Position numbers and translations under genes: made by a program
Notes under the pieces: generated by a model
Databases searched by the model: none
Told to the model about the DNA's origin: nothing
The model's input: only the letters and a program-made list of their open reading frames with translations
Assembly: GCF_037975245.1 (NCBI RefSeq)
Contig: NC_092572.1
Coordinates: 13,334,269 to 13,396,268 of the forward strand
Length of the DNA: 62,000 nucleotides
Reading direction: 5' to 3'
Source of the DNA: Apostichopus japonicus
Lineage: Eukaryota; Echinodermata; Holothuroidea; Aspidochirotida; Stichopodidae
Shown: positions 1-10,803 of the stretch, piece after piece
Numbering within the stretch: the first letter of the stretch is position 1
How the letters are laid out: each line of letters begins with the position of its first letter

Positions 1-340
1 CAAACAATACATCGACACGAAGCCCTCAATAATAGGTAGAAAAACATGCACTTAACGATAATGGTCACAAACGAGGTCTCAATACCGAAGTAGAGTCCTA
101 TAACGATACGTACAAAAGTGTATAAAAGACGAATACAAGACAGATACAAGTACGACCACAATGGTCGGAGCCAGGGCTACTACCGAACCGAACGATTCAG
201 ATCGGGAGCGAAGACTGGTCACAAGTCGTGAGGTCTGCTTCAGCTGAGCTGGTGAGCGGACATCACGTGAACTGTAATTATTACGTAATGTAGCCTACGA
301 CAAATAGAGGGCGACATATATGATGACCAACGGCATCACA
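1..340. other. unassigned flank left of the duplicated block
   Basis: No coding signal or recognised repeat is visible. This stretch differs from the DNA preceding the second duplicate (13.0-13.4 kb), so it lies outside the tandem duplication. The shared sequence starts in the (TA)n array that follows. Confidence 0.5.
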
Positions 341-419
341 CTATATATATATATATAAATATATATAAAGATATATATATATATATGCAGCATAGTTGTT
401 TAACAGTTTTTCCGTTATT

Positions 420-489
<70 letters not shown>
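341..489. repeat. (TA)n array at left edge of duplication
   Basis: Long TA dinucleotide arrays flank a short unique block (GCAGCATAGTTGTTTAACAG...). The same block, again between TA arrays, lies at about 13694-13730. This is the left edge of the duplicated segment. The array ends in ATATAAATG, a junction also seen at other TA arrays in the window. Confidence 0.85.
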
Positions 490-492
<3 letters not shown>

Positions 493-2690
493 GCCAATTC
501 TTAACTTTCAAGACACTGTCTCAACTGATGGGAATGATTTGTTCCTTTTAAATGTTCTTACTAAACTTTGATTGGAAAGATTGAAAAAGGCATTTAGAGC
601 TTCTGGTTCCTGTTTGGTCAGCCTCTAGCCCCTAAATTTTGCTTTCACCGAATGCCAGCTTTCCGCTCATCAGAGACATGGTATCATTACTGTAATACCC
701 AAACCTGGTAACGACTCATATGATTAGATTTTGTTAAGATTGGTGGTAAAGCTGTTGCTAACCTTTTCAAATTGGCTTTGCCTTCTATCATAAGTCAGAA
801 TCAAACTGGTTTTCTTAAGGGGGTGGGGGGGGGGGGTTATTAGGGAAAAAATTGGTTTACCTTGGATCTTTTTGATTACTGCTTATCTCACAAGAAGGCT
901 GGTCTCATTTTCTGATTGATTTTGGTAGGAAAATTTTTCGACAAAATAGGCTTGCATTTTCTTCGTTATTCCTTACAAGCTTGCAATTTCGAAAACAATT
1001 TCATTCAGTGTGAGAAAACCTTTCATCACAACAGTTCCAGATGTGATTAAATAATGGTTCTTCTTCTTGTAACTTAATCTGGAAAGAGGAGTGAGACAGG
1101 GATGCCCACTCAGCCCCTATCTTTGTCTGGTCTGTGCGGAGATCTTTGCGCAGACTCACCTACTTCATGACAATGGTGTTTGGGATATCAGTATCTACAA
1201 TTGTGAGGTTAAATTTTTGCAGTGCGCTGATGATACCACTCTTTTAGATGAAATGTCGGTTTGTCGACGACTTTGCAGTTACCTGATCCCGTCGCCCGGT
1301 CAAAATTTTAGGAGTTTCTTTCACAGCTAATCGCGAGGACAATTGCTCCCTAACGGTTTCCGCCAAAACCTTCTCGCCTTAAGGCAGGTGCCTAATTTGT
1401 GGGCCCCTTGGGACCTCACTCCTGTCGGCAAAAAGGTAATCGTAAAGACTTTTGCCCTATTCCAACTTGTTTTCTTTTCTTTGTTGGTCCCCCACCCACC
1501 CGCCAACCCCTACCCGCATCCCGACTAGTTTATTCGTAACCTTAATAGGGTTATTTTTAAGTTTATTTGGGGCAGAAGCAGGAGAAAATTAACAGTCATA
1601 TCATTATAAACCCTATCGGTCGAGGGGGTTTAAATGTTATAAATTCCTTCATTGCAGGTTTAAAATGAACTCGGATCCGTCGTTATACCAACGATAGGCA
1701 TGTTTCCCCCCCCCCCTCCCCTGATAGTTCATTTGCCCGTTATGGTAAAAGCTTTCTATTCAGATGTATAATCGCAATTATGCAGACATTCATAATATAC
1801 ATAACGACGTTGTTCGCGCTTGGAACAATGCTCCTTTAAGGCCCCGGACAGAGAGTTCGGAATCCAAATTATTTGGAATATCTCCTATTTCAAAGCGAAC
1901 AATAATATATATTTTGTTATCGAGTTCGAGTAGGGGGCTATGTATGTAAAATATGTTCTGAATCGTGATGGGACTGCCATTTCCTTTGCCATTTACCTTC
2001 GTAATTTAATATAAATACGTGTCCATCAACTCTTGACTGGGTTCCTATTTCGGCCATTCTGGCCATTCCGGCCATTTGAATGGAAGGTACCGTCTCATCC
2101 TTCTACTGCTGCTGAAAGTGCATGGGACTCCTTACAAACTCATGAAGGGGGGTCGAGATTTGGTTAACAATATATATAATTATATATATATTTTAAATTT
2201 TTGGTGAAATCCAAAAGCATATGCAAAATGGAACGCTTCATTTTATTTTAAAGTGGGATCCTCGATTTTACTCTTTATTTCTTATGTACTTAATGTATGG
2301 CCCTTTATGTACTTTTGCAAAAGAGAGGAGGAGAAGTGAGATGTATCTTATTTTGGCAATGTCATACTTCGTCATTTCTTTTAGACATTGACGAACGTTT
2401 TCTGAACTGTCAATTCATTCTCTCGAAGAAGACATTGTGTTTGGTTACAAAAGACTTATAAAACATCCATTCAACTTCTTAATTGTTCACCCAAAGTATA
2501 AATTTTCCATTGTAAGCAAACTTATATAATTCCGACTATTACTTAGTTCTTTTACAAACTCGTTAGAAGTTGATATGTCAGTTTCAAAAAAAGGAGTAAA
2601 AGTTGGCATTTCTTTCATTATGAGAAATTACAAAAGTCTTTAAATTTGTAATTGTTTTGTGTTTCCTTTTTTTATTGCTTGTGTTTCTGC
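493..2690 (+). pseudogene. dead non-LTR retrotransposon (L1/Tx1-like LINE) ORF2 relic, copy A
   Basis: This is a frameshifted reverse-transcriptase relic read on the + strand. Recognisable pieces in order are an I-T-V-I-P-K-P-G block near 690, S-Q-N-Q-T-G-F-L near 800, RQGCPLSPYL at about 1094, and the catalytic box as QCADDT (YADD changed to CADD) near 1220. A C-terminal zinc-knuckle-like region follows at about 2330-2600 (LDIDERFLN..., HPFNFLIVHPKYKFS). The same block order occurs in the better preserved minus-strand LINE at 44.1-46.6 kb, so both belong to one family or close families. Many stops and indels are present and the element cannot be active. It lies upstream of TIE-like gene 1, and a near-identical copy lies upstream of gene 2, so it predates the duplication. 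Confidence 0.8.
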
Positions 2691-3180
2691 CGTTGTACAT
2701 TTTTTCATGAGATTACAATACAAACGGGTGTGTATTTGTTATGTGATTTTGGTTTAAGCTCATAAAGGCAATGTAGATATATAGTAACTTTGAAACAAAA
2801 GATGAATTGGACAATAAAAACGGTGGGAATAAAGAAAATACCACAATAAGTAGGTCAGTCAATCAAACAATCTCTCAGTTTCCTTTCAAAAGTAATATCC
2901 ATTATTTACGCTGAAAGTTCAATTAGACACTGAAAATCTAGAGTTAACTTAACGGAAAAAGGTTTCAACTGTTTCCAGTTTGCGATATTTTTACCTCTCT
3001 TTGTCAAGGTCATTGGTCATTGAAAACCATCCAACCAATGCAAGCATATATGGAGAGGATAATAAAAGCTTACTGCAGCCATATTATATGCACAGTTTGA
3101 TTTAAGTATACCTTAAAACAGAAATTATTTTAAAGGTTACCAAACAAGTACACCAACGGTAATACACTGACTCTTAGCAC
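2691..3180. other. upstream region of TIE-like gene 1, no gene seen
   Basis: AT-rich non-coding DNA, collinear with 15470-15930 in the duplicate and free of open frames or repeats that I recognise. It may contain regulatory sequence, but no specific element can be named. Confidence 0.4.
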
Positions 3181-3246
3181 TTGGTGCATTAAATTGAACA
3201 ACAATTCACGAAGCCCTAATACATATAAAGCTTTTATAGGTGAGTA
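3181..3246 (+). promoter_or_regulatory. putative promoter/5' untranslated exon of TIE-like gene 1
   Basis: A block around CACTTGGTGCATTAAATTGA, ending in a strong splice donor (TTTATAG|GTGAGTA, donor at 3240), precedes the first coding exon. That coding exon has a strong acceptor (CTTTCTTTTCATCGCAG) two bases before the ATG. A non-coding first exon ending near 3239 is therefore likely. A TATA-like CATATAAAG lies at 3223. The block is repeated at 15940-16020 and in the truncated fragment at 10.55-10.63 kb. Transcript data would be needed to place the start site. Confidence 0.4.
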
Positions 3247-3637
3247 GCAAGATCCTGCTCGAAGTATCTCTTTCGAGACAGCAAATAAATCCGTTTATTT
3301 TACAGATAAAGAAGCATACCTTGTTTAAGATAGAATTAAGCCTTCGCCAAGTATATCTGCATGTGTTTTTGAAACTAATTCGTTCCTTATCAAATACGTT
3401 TATGTTTTAGAAGTAATATTTCTATACTGACCATATTGAGACGCAGAATCCTCCTGCTTTTTACATCCCTTTGCATCAGTTAGAATTCGATTGAACTATC
3501 AAATTTAAATGCAACTCTCTTTGCTAAGAAATCTCTAATTACACCTAAGTGTAAGGTGTCTCCTTATTTTCTGTTTGTGAACTGCTTGTATTTAAATATA
3601 TTAATATCGTCCAAACCTCTTTCTTTTCATCGCAGTC

Positions 3638-3698
3638 ATGAAGAGACGGCTAAGAATGGAAGGGATATTTTTCTTCCCATTAATTTTTCTCGCATTCA
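3638..3698 (+). CDS. TIE-like gene 1, coding exon 1 (signal peptide)
   Basis: ATG at 3638 opens [20 protein letters not shown], a charged n-region followed by a hydrophobic core. The exon ends in phase 1 at TTC A|GTAAGT. A second in-frame ATG (residue 7) is the start that gene 2 would have to use. Confidence 0.75.
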
Positions 3699-3858
3699 GT
3701 AAGTAACGAATTACGCAATGTGTTTACGATATTTTGCTAATATCAACGTGACAGTTGTGGGACATCCATCGATCCATCGATCCATCCATCGATCCATCGA
3801 TCCATCCATCGATCCATCGATCGATCGATCGATCCATCGATCCATCCATGCATCCATA

Positions 3859-3889
<31 letters not shown>

Positions 3890-5970
3890 CCATCCATCCA
3901 TATATCCGTATAACGCGCTTTTTGATATACCCAAGGTACATACAAATTATATATAACAAGGTTTAACAATAACAATATTTCCAATTATCTTATATGCCTA
4001 AATAGTGAATGTATTGTTTTAGTATTATACACCACCATGGTTAGGAATTAGCATGAACCTAAGCCATGCGGTTTAACTATTGACATCGTGGTCCTTACAC
4101 TCCTCTATCTTTATTTTGTACAAAAAATCAAAAAATCAAAGGTGTCATCTTTTGACGAAATTGTGATTAGAATTTGACTTAATAGTTCTTATAGTACTAA
4201 CTACATAATTGCTTATAAGTACTTTATGTTGATTTTGTTTCAGCTACCTCGAGTCGTGCTTGTTCTCCGGGTCAAGGTTTTTTTACCATAGTAAAGTTTC
4301 CTGAAGTTCGAAGCAAAGGCGAATCACTTTACGTGTACGCAATTAATGATTTCGAAATTACATCAGAAGATCGGATCACCATTGAAAAGGACGATAGAAG
4401 TATCGACAGCAGCTACGTGCAAACGGGATCAATACTAGGACCCCTACTTCATCTGTTCGGCTGCTACATACAGATAAATCTCCCAAGGGGTTTGTCGGGC
4501 CAATACAAAGCTGGCACCTATACTGCTAACTTCATCCCCAGCGGTGTCCCAGGAATACAGCAAAGCTTAGCTCTGGTCAAATCAAAATCCCGTAAGTAGA
4601 GAGTCACCTCTAAAAAAATTGGTTTTTCGTATTGATCTGAGACTGAATCTCCAATTTAAATGTGGCATTTGGGTAATATTAACATGACGTTAACGAAAGC
4701 ACAGTAAATGCTGTAAAGGTTTTCCACAAATAATCCAGTTTGTGTTAAATAAAACCAAGGTATCGATGAACGTAACCACAGTTTACAGACCGGATATGTT
4801 AGCCACCTATTTCATACACAGGTTATTTCTTATTATCAATCGCCATTTTGGTACACCGGGTCGGATGATGTGATGTGTCGTATTGTAGCATACTTTGTAC
4901 AGAACATGTAATGTATGTAGTTGAAAAACTTGACTAAGGACACAATTACAGCAACTGTACCGGGGTCGGTCATATGCTGAGGTGGAATCGAACCTTCCGG
5001 ATAACTCTCTTCTGGTAGAGAAGGCCACTGAAGCTTTACGAAAAATATGCATGCGAATGTTTGCTAAAATTCCTTTCGCACTAACTCTCAAGACTACGAA
5101 GTAATTTTCTAGTTATTTCTAGATTATCACGTCTTTCAGTACCAGTTACAAAACTGACAAATGACAAATTTTTGTCAGTGGACGATGTCTACATTTTGAA
5201 TATTTTTCTAAATTTTCTACAGAAATCTTAGACACACGAGGTTTGTTTTCACTTACGGTGTACCCTGCATCTGCTGATTCAGAGGAAACGAGATTGGACC
5301 ATCGCACCCAAACTATTAATCTTGCTTGGTCACCAGGTTGTAATAAAATTAAGTGGTACAAAGATGGTCGACTGGTTAATACCGGACGTCAAATGAGGTT
5401 TAGGAAGATTGAAAATGCTGGCGGTGTGTACAACATTCAGCAAAGATCCAGAAGCAAAAGGGGATTCTTTGTGCCTTTCTCGGTTACGGTGGCAAGTAAG
5501 TTATTAGGCCGATGAGCGCTGATTGCTATCCGATCTCATTTTTAGGTGTTTCGGTGATAAAATATTGTTGCTATATATCTAATGTATTATAAAACACATG
5601 TTCATAGAAACCGATTCTACGGATTTTTTATGCAGTAGCTATTTCACATACTAAGAGTACAGTGGATCTCATCGGCCTCTGTCGATCAAGGGATTTTATT
5701 ACACAGCTTCACGAGAAAAACATCACCAGGCGATGATCCACACAGAATTTAAAAATATGTATTAGAAAAACCTTGGTTCTGGAAACATTAACCAGTAACT
5801 GTCTAAACATGCCTTAGAATGCATAATTTTACTTTTCAATAATTCTGTAAATATACAAATATATATATATATATATTTATTTATATATATTATTTGTTTA
5901 CGTTATTACATGATTTAGAAGCTTAAAGTCAAATAAATATTAAATAAAGTCAAACAAACAAATAAATAAA

Positions 5971-6005
<35 letters not shown>

Positions 6006-8125
6006 ATATATATTTATCATTGAGGTGTATATATTGACAATAATTGTCATCACGTATCTCGTTAACGATACCTTACTTTTTGTTTCAACATAATATTTTC
6101 GACTTTACACTCACACACAGAAAACAAAACAAAACATTTCAGTAGCAGAATTTTTGCGAAAACATAAACATAAATACATAATATATAAACAAATAAGGTA
6201 ATATTTTTACCTGACTTTTCGCGACTTTGTTTTCATTGGTTGCAATGCAAACAATTGTCTTTATATTTCACAGTGTAATAACCGTTCGATCACGTGACAT
6301 TTGTAATCAATCTTTGGCGAAGTATCCGATGACTTTCGTCCATTTATAAATTAGGCAAAGTATCAACACGTCACGGTATTATTATTTTATTGTACCCTGA
6401 CTTTGCTATAGGTTATTTATCCACGGTTAGTTGTTGTGTGTTCCCATTGTTGTTGTTGTTTCTATTTTTCCGTTTTTCAGGGTCGAGTGGGTATTATAGG
6501 AGAGTTAATTTCATTTGTTCACAGGTTGTCCTGCTGATATGTATTTCAATGAAGGTTCTAACAGCTGCATACCCCGTACAAATATTTGTGTGAATGGTGG
6601 AGTGGGAAGAGACAAATCTGATACATGTCTTTGCCCACCTTACTTGGCTGAGCCGGATTGTTTTGCAGGTAATGCTTTAAACATTTTCATTTCTTTAGAA
6701 AATGTACATATGTATATATATATATATTAAATATATATATATATATAAATATATATATATTTATATATATATATATATGTATATATCCAAAGTATTTCGA
6801 AAGTACTCGGATTACTAGGATTCTAAGATGCTGTACAATGACACTGATATTTGATAGTCGGAACCCTGAACAGCATCTCTCTGACTATGGTACTTGTTAC
6901 TCGAACGCTAAAGTTCGCGAAGAATTTTGTTTTGGCAGGAAAATACAACTACAGTATTGTTCTACCGACAGGTTACGAAGACGTATTTCTTCCAGTTGTA
7001 CCTTTATTTATCCTAAGTGTGGCAGATAACAGAGATGGCAACTTGAGATGCTCTGATTTGCCAGGTGGCCATGCTCAGTGTAAAGGCATGCTCTTCTGTC
7101 TGGGAGATTTGTACGGATGTAAGTGCGCTCCAGGATGGCGGGGAAATTCGTGTGATAAACGTAAGTTTACCCAGTTAGCTTTAAAGTTTAAATGGTCTCA
7201 AATAAAACGGCGACGAATCGTTCATTTTCTTTTCAAAGAGATAACGTTTGACCGTAAACAAATCCAAAAGCCACTACCATCTGGTAAAAAGGGAACGGCA
7301 AAACACATTTAATTGTTCTACTTTTACGTTTCCAGTGCCTTTATTGAGCCTCGTTTCTCAGTTTCACAGCTTCACATTTTCATCAGATCAATACTTCTAC
7401 CGCATATTTCAACATTTTGTAATAAATGTTCACTGATCGATTGTCAGCTTATTGATATGAAAAAGTTGCCAAATTGACTAATATCAACGTTACCACGTTT
7501 CGAATTTGTTGTTTGAGTTTGGAATTACGTGCTGTAAAAATGTCATGTTAACATCATACTTCAAATTGAATTACCTGCGTCCTTCAGCCAACTCTTACAG
7601 TCCACGTTGTTACTCTGTCTATGGGATGACTTCGGATCCGTTGGTATGGGATACAAGTGACCTCTGTCACACGTTGTTCACATTTCGAAATCATTAACGT
7701 GGGTACAAACTGCACGTTGCATACTGAACAGTTATAGTAAGGTCACTTGAATTTACCTTACCAGCGAAATGTGAGTTACCACGCGGATACCATTCCTACT
7801 GGGTAAAAATGCAGAAAATAAGTTACAAATATAAAAACGTTCTTCAATACAATTATGTTAACTTTGTTAGATCCAAATAAAAACGTTACGTTACGTTGGA
7901 AAGGTTACTGATGTAGCCTTGCCTAAATGTATCATATGCGTAACAGCAGTTTGTAGTAGTACAGTAATATCTGTTGGTCAAAATTTCGCGCACTGAAGCC
8001 TATAAGGGGTTTAATATTATTAGCACGTAGCAATGAAGTTAAATGTGGAATGAACTATAGTGTAATATTGCATTATACCAATAGAATTATTTACATATAT
8101 ATATAACTATATATTTGTAAAATAA

Positions 8126-8217
<92 letters not shown>

Positions 8218-8912
8218 CATTAGTATATATACATATATAAAGTTATAGTTATAGTAATAATTCAACGCTACCACCGTCCTGATCATCCATTATTGAATTT
8301 TGATAGCTACGTTAGGCTATCACGTATGGCAAACCTTCAACTGATTATTCATATTACATATATCTTAACATATTGACAGATATTTCCAATTCGTGAATAC
8401 AAAGGCACCTTTATCTTGTCAATTCCGTATCGGTTATATACTGCACGTCATGTGCTTTTATAATGCATACAATGAAAAGGAACAAGCTGCGGAGCATCGA
8501 TATAAAAGTTGGGCCATTATGACACAATTGTGCATGACTGACGTCATATTTGCTGATATCTGACATCATATTTAAGGATGACTTTAAGTCAGTTACAAGA
8601 GCTGGGTCTGGTTGTTAATGTCAAGCCGGTCTCACTGAAATATTTCATATCCCAGCTCAAGGTGATTATATTGCTTCATTCCAAATAGACCCTTGCTCCT
8701 CTTCAATTTTATTGCGCTCATTTTCCTCACACAATAACTTGACTTGAATAACTTAGAAGGGTTCTATTTTCTTCTTTTCTAATTTATCGGCAGCGTGTCA
8801 AAAGGGAAAGTGGGGAGCTGACTGCAAAAATCTGTGTCCCTTAAATTGCCCGGACTGCAGTCCATTTGAGACCACGTCTTGGCTTGGTGTTCCACCATTG
8901 GAGTGTTTTTAG
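3638..8912 (+). CDS. secreted TIE/TEK-ectodomain-like protein, gene 1 (Ig-Ig-EGF-EGF-EGF, no kinase)
   Basis: Six coding exons: 3638-3698, 4244-4591, 5223-5495, 6525-6668, 6939-7160 and 8794-8912. All have GT..AG borders and all introns are phase 1, giving 388 aa. A basic start (MKRRLRMEG) leads into a hydrophobic signal peptide, then two Ig-like exons, a six-Cys EGF, a six-Cys EGF with [17 protein letters not shown], and a [10 protein letters not shown]...CPDC laminin-type half EGF before the stop. The second EGF closely resembles EGF 2 of the vertebrate TIE1/TEK receptors (FCLxDxYGCxCAxGWxG), and the Ig-then-EGF order matches the TIE N-terminus. The third Ig, FnIII domains, membrane segment and kinase are absent, so the product is predicted to be secreted, perhaps a decoy or ligand-binding protein; that role is inference. 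An AATAAA follows at 8942. No stop interrupts the model, so it looks intact. Confidence 0.75.
3762..3905. repeat. intron-1 tetranucleotide minisatellite (GATC/CATC units)
   Basis: A tandem array of CCAT and CGAT tetramers sits in intron 1. The equivalent place in gene 2 (16396-16690) holds a longer CCGT/CCAT-based array. The open frames through it are low-complexity artefacts. Confidence 0.9.
4244..4591 (+). CDS. TIE-like gene 1, exon 2 (first Ig-like domain)
   Basis: This is a 348-nt symmetric phase 1-1 exon. It starts [13 protein letters not shown] and ends near LALVKSKS. The stretch [10 protein letters not shown] resembles the Ig F-strand of TIE proteins (AGVYSARY type). Only two cysteines are present (in RACSPG and FGCYIQ), so this is an atypical Ig fold, inferred from the order of domains and the F-strand motif. 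Confidence 0.65.
5223..5495 (+). CDS. TIE-like gene 1, exon 3 (second Ig-like domain)
   Basis: 273-nt phase 1-1 exon. [20 protein letters not shown] is a C-strand-like KWYKDG motif, and [10 protein letters not shown] is an F-strand-like motif. The exon ends in VPFSVTVAS immediately before the first EGF cysteine, as in TEK, where Ig2 abuts EGF1. Confidence 0.65.
5496..6524. other. intron 3 of TIE-like gene 1, with TA arrays
   Basis: Non-coding. TA arrays lie at about 5858-5890 and 5972-6012. Sequence near 6045-6180 (GTCATCACGTATCTCG...) recurs at 18965-19100 and 24455-24600. It gives the point at which copy 3 rejoins the gene after its deletion of exons 2 and 3. Confidence 0.6.
6525..6668 (+). 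CDS. TIE-like gene 1, exon 4 (EGF-like 1)
   Basis: 144-nt phase 1-1 exon with six cysteines in EGF spacing. [16 protein letters not shown] carries the NGG turn, followed by PPYLAEPDC. It resembles EGF1 of TIE receptors, which also has a C-x-C-PP motif. Confidence 0.75.
6713..6788. repeat. (TA)n array in intron 4 of gene 1
   Basis: Short TA-rich array just after exon 4. The copy in gene 2 (19627-19752) is expanded, which shows change since duplication. Confidence 0.85.
6939..7160 (+). CDS. TIE-like gene 1, exon 5 (TIE-type EGF-like 2)
   Basis: 222-nt phase 1-1 exon. The first half ([11 protein letters not shown]..., with one N-Y-S glycosylation sequon) has no recognised domain. The second half has six cysteines ending [20 protein letters not shown], the most diagnostic TIE/TEK-like stretch in the window. 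Confidence 0.8.
7161..8793. other. intron 5 of TIE-like gene 1
   Basis: No gene seen. It contains a TA array at about 8095-8245. At that place the second copy carries an inserted SINE (21181-21430). Confidence 0.6.
8794..8912 (+). CDS. TIE-like gene 1, terminal exon 6 (half laminin-type EGF and stop)
   Basis: Acceptor TTATCGGCAG at 8793, then [20 protein letters not shown], a CxxGxWGxxCxxxC...C motif of TIE/laminin-type EGFs. The tail [17 protein letters not shown] and TAG follow. AATAAA lies 30 nt beyond the stop. The stop precedes any membrane segment. Confidence 0.75.
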
Positions 8913-8941
8913 CGACCAGTTGTTGCAGTGAAACGGAAAGA

Positions 8942-8947
8942 AATAAA
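8942..8947 (+). terminator. polyadenylation signal of TIE-like gene 1
   Basis: Canonical AATAAA shortly after the stop. In gene 2 the same position reads AATATG. Confidence 0.55.
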
Positions 8948-9144
8948 GTGTTTTCATTCATTGATAATGTGATACTGATGATATTATTTAATATTATTTT
9001 TCACTCTTCTTAAACAATGTTATAATTACATTGTGACATTCTTTGTTATTAGTACTGAATCTTGTTTTTATTTTTTTGGTGGGGGGGGGGGGTGGGGGAG
9101 GCGGGGTGTATTTTTATTCTTAACGTAAACACATAACGTTTATA

Positions 9145-9249
9145 CATATAATATTCATATATACATATATATATATATATATTTATGTATATAGGCTATA
9201 TATATATATATATTTATACATATATATACATATACTTATACATATATAA

Positions 9250-9281
<32 letters not shown>

Positions 9282-9290
9282 TATATGTAT
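9145..9290. repeat. (TA)n array 3' of gene 1
   Basis: TA-rich array with ATAC interruptions. The matching array in copy 2 is at 22405-22546. Confidence 0.85.
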
Positions 9291-9360
9291 ACGTTATTAC
9301 ATGATTTAGAAGCTAAAAGCCAAATAAAAACTTGTTGTTATTTTTTATTTATTCTTGCAG

Positions 9361-9475
9361 GGTTTACAGACTACTGCTATAATTACCTTTTGACACTTTA
9401 TGTTACTGGAAAAGTAGCACAGCAAGAGTTTGGGTCAACTTGCATTCTCATGTTATTTGATTTATGTCATGTTTA
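9361..9475 (+). other. possible alternative 3' exon of gene 1
   Basis: A pyrimidine-rich acceptor (TTTATTTATTCTTGCAG, ends 9360) precedes a phase-compatible frame, FTDYCYNYLLTLYVTGKVAQ, ending in TAA at 9475. Copy 2 (22619 on) keeps the acceptor and most of the frame but has a 1-nt deletion near the end that changes the C-terminus. No family is recognised. It could be a relic of a further receptor exon or chance. Confidence 0.25.
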
Positions 9476-10499
9476 ACTTTATTTGTTAAAGTTTCCTTCT
9501 ACACTTATATATTTTGATGCAAGCTCTTGTTACGATGAAAGAATACAACAGTTTTTAATAACATACAAGTTGTTACTGTATACTTTCTCTTTTGGAGTGA
9601 CTCTTAACACTTTATTCTTGCCACGCGACTGGTGATACAAATAGTTTGGTATGTAGGTGACCATACAACTGAATCGTCCCCACATGTAAGTTGTCAGTGC
9701 TGACAAGTTAAATGGTTTCATGAATACGGTATCATAAATGGTATGATATTATTGTTTTTTCGTGAACGACCTGTGCTCGTGTATGTCATATGTAAACAAT
9801 TTGGCATATTTATTTAAACTGAAAAAAATGTAGACGCGAATAAACGCACCCTTGTCTTGCCAGTCTGACAATCCATGTTCAGATTCTTTGATTTAAGACA
9901 ACGAAACTCACACTGGACGAAATCTGGTATACTGGAGTTCAGTCAGATGGGGCGGGGGGCCGGGGGAGGGTGGGTCAGGTGAAGAGACGGTACCATAAAG
10001 TATGTAACACAAAGGTGTTTGAAACCATTCAGAATGTTATAACGTCTAATATATTATATGAATCACAGCCTGGTGAATATCTGCGTCATATTGGAAACGT
10101 TTGGATCAAGGAGACCTCAAGTTGAACCTCACTGACTTTTTTTTGTTACGTTCCACTATGCATATTGTACTAGATGGACGATAAAGTAGCAGAAACTATA
10201 CAAGTGTACACTGGTGAATTGCAAGTATTCACAAACAGTGTAATGTCAGCCGATATTGATTGTTAGTGCATTGACTACTGGAACCATATGTAACACTCGG
10301 TACTATGTTACGAACAAAAAGTATTACTTACTGGCGCTATAAAAGATTCGCACACAAAAGGTTCCAATTGGTTCCAGTTTACATTCTGTCAAACTCTCTT
10401 TATGAAGCATCCAAACATATTTCTATGGAAAGGAAATTGATAAACACACTGAAGTCATATGATAAGCAGAGTTTGTTGATTTATGTATACGTTACAACA

Positions 10500-10803
10500 T
10501 AGGTTATCTTAGTTGTTATCAAACAAGCACACCACTGGTAATACACTGACTCTTAGCACTTGGTGCATTAAATTGAACAACAATTCACGATTCCCTGATA
10601 CATACAAAGTTTTGATAGGTGAGTAACAAGATCCTGCTCAAAGTATCTATGTTGAGACTGCACGTAGGTCTGTTTTGTACCAATAGCATCATTTGTATGT
10701 TAGTGCTTTATATTGGTTTCTTTCCAGCTACCTCGAGTCGTGAATGTTCTCCGAATCAAGGTTATTTTACAATAGTAAAATATTATAGAACATATGATAT
10801 ATA
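10500..10803 (+). pseudogene. truncated TIE-like fragment (promoter-like DNA plus start of Ig exon)
   Basis: 10530-10640 is closely similar to the gene 1 promoter/5' exon block (3150-3260). From 10728 the sequence matches the start of coding exon 2 with its acceptor (TTTCCAG|CTACCTCGAGTCG), reading TSSRECSPNQGYFTIVK and then a TAA stop at 10801. Coding exon 1 and most of intron 1 are gone. It is a fourth, non-coding remnant of the family downstream of gene 1. Copy 2 has no equivalent because its 3' flank is cut at 23535. Confidence 0.75.

Noticed and set aside
5146-5361. Minus-strand frame over the second Ig exon (and 17961-18176)
   Set aside because: Shadow of the + strand exon, with no splice or domain support.
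6838-7029. Alternative-frame frame with [10 protein letters not shown] across exon 5
   Set aside because: It overlaps the TIE-type EGF exon in another frame and does not fit the phase 1 splice pattern.
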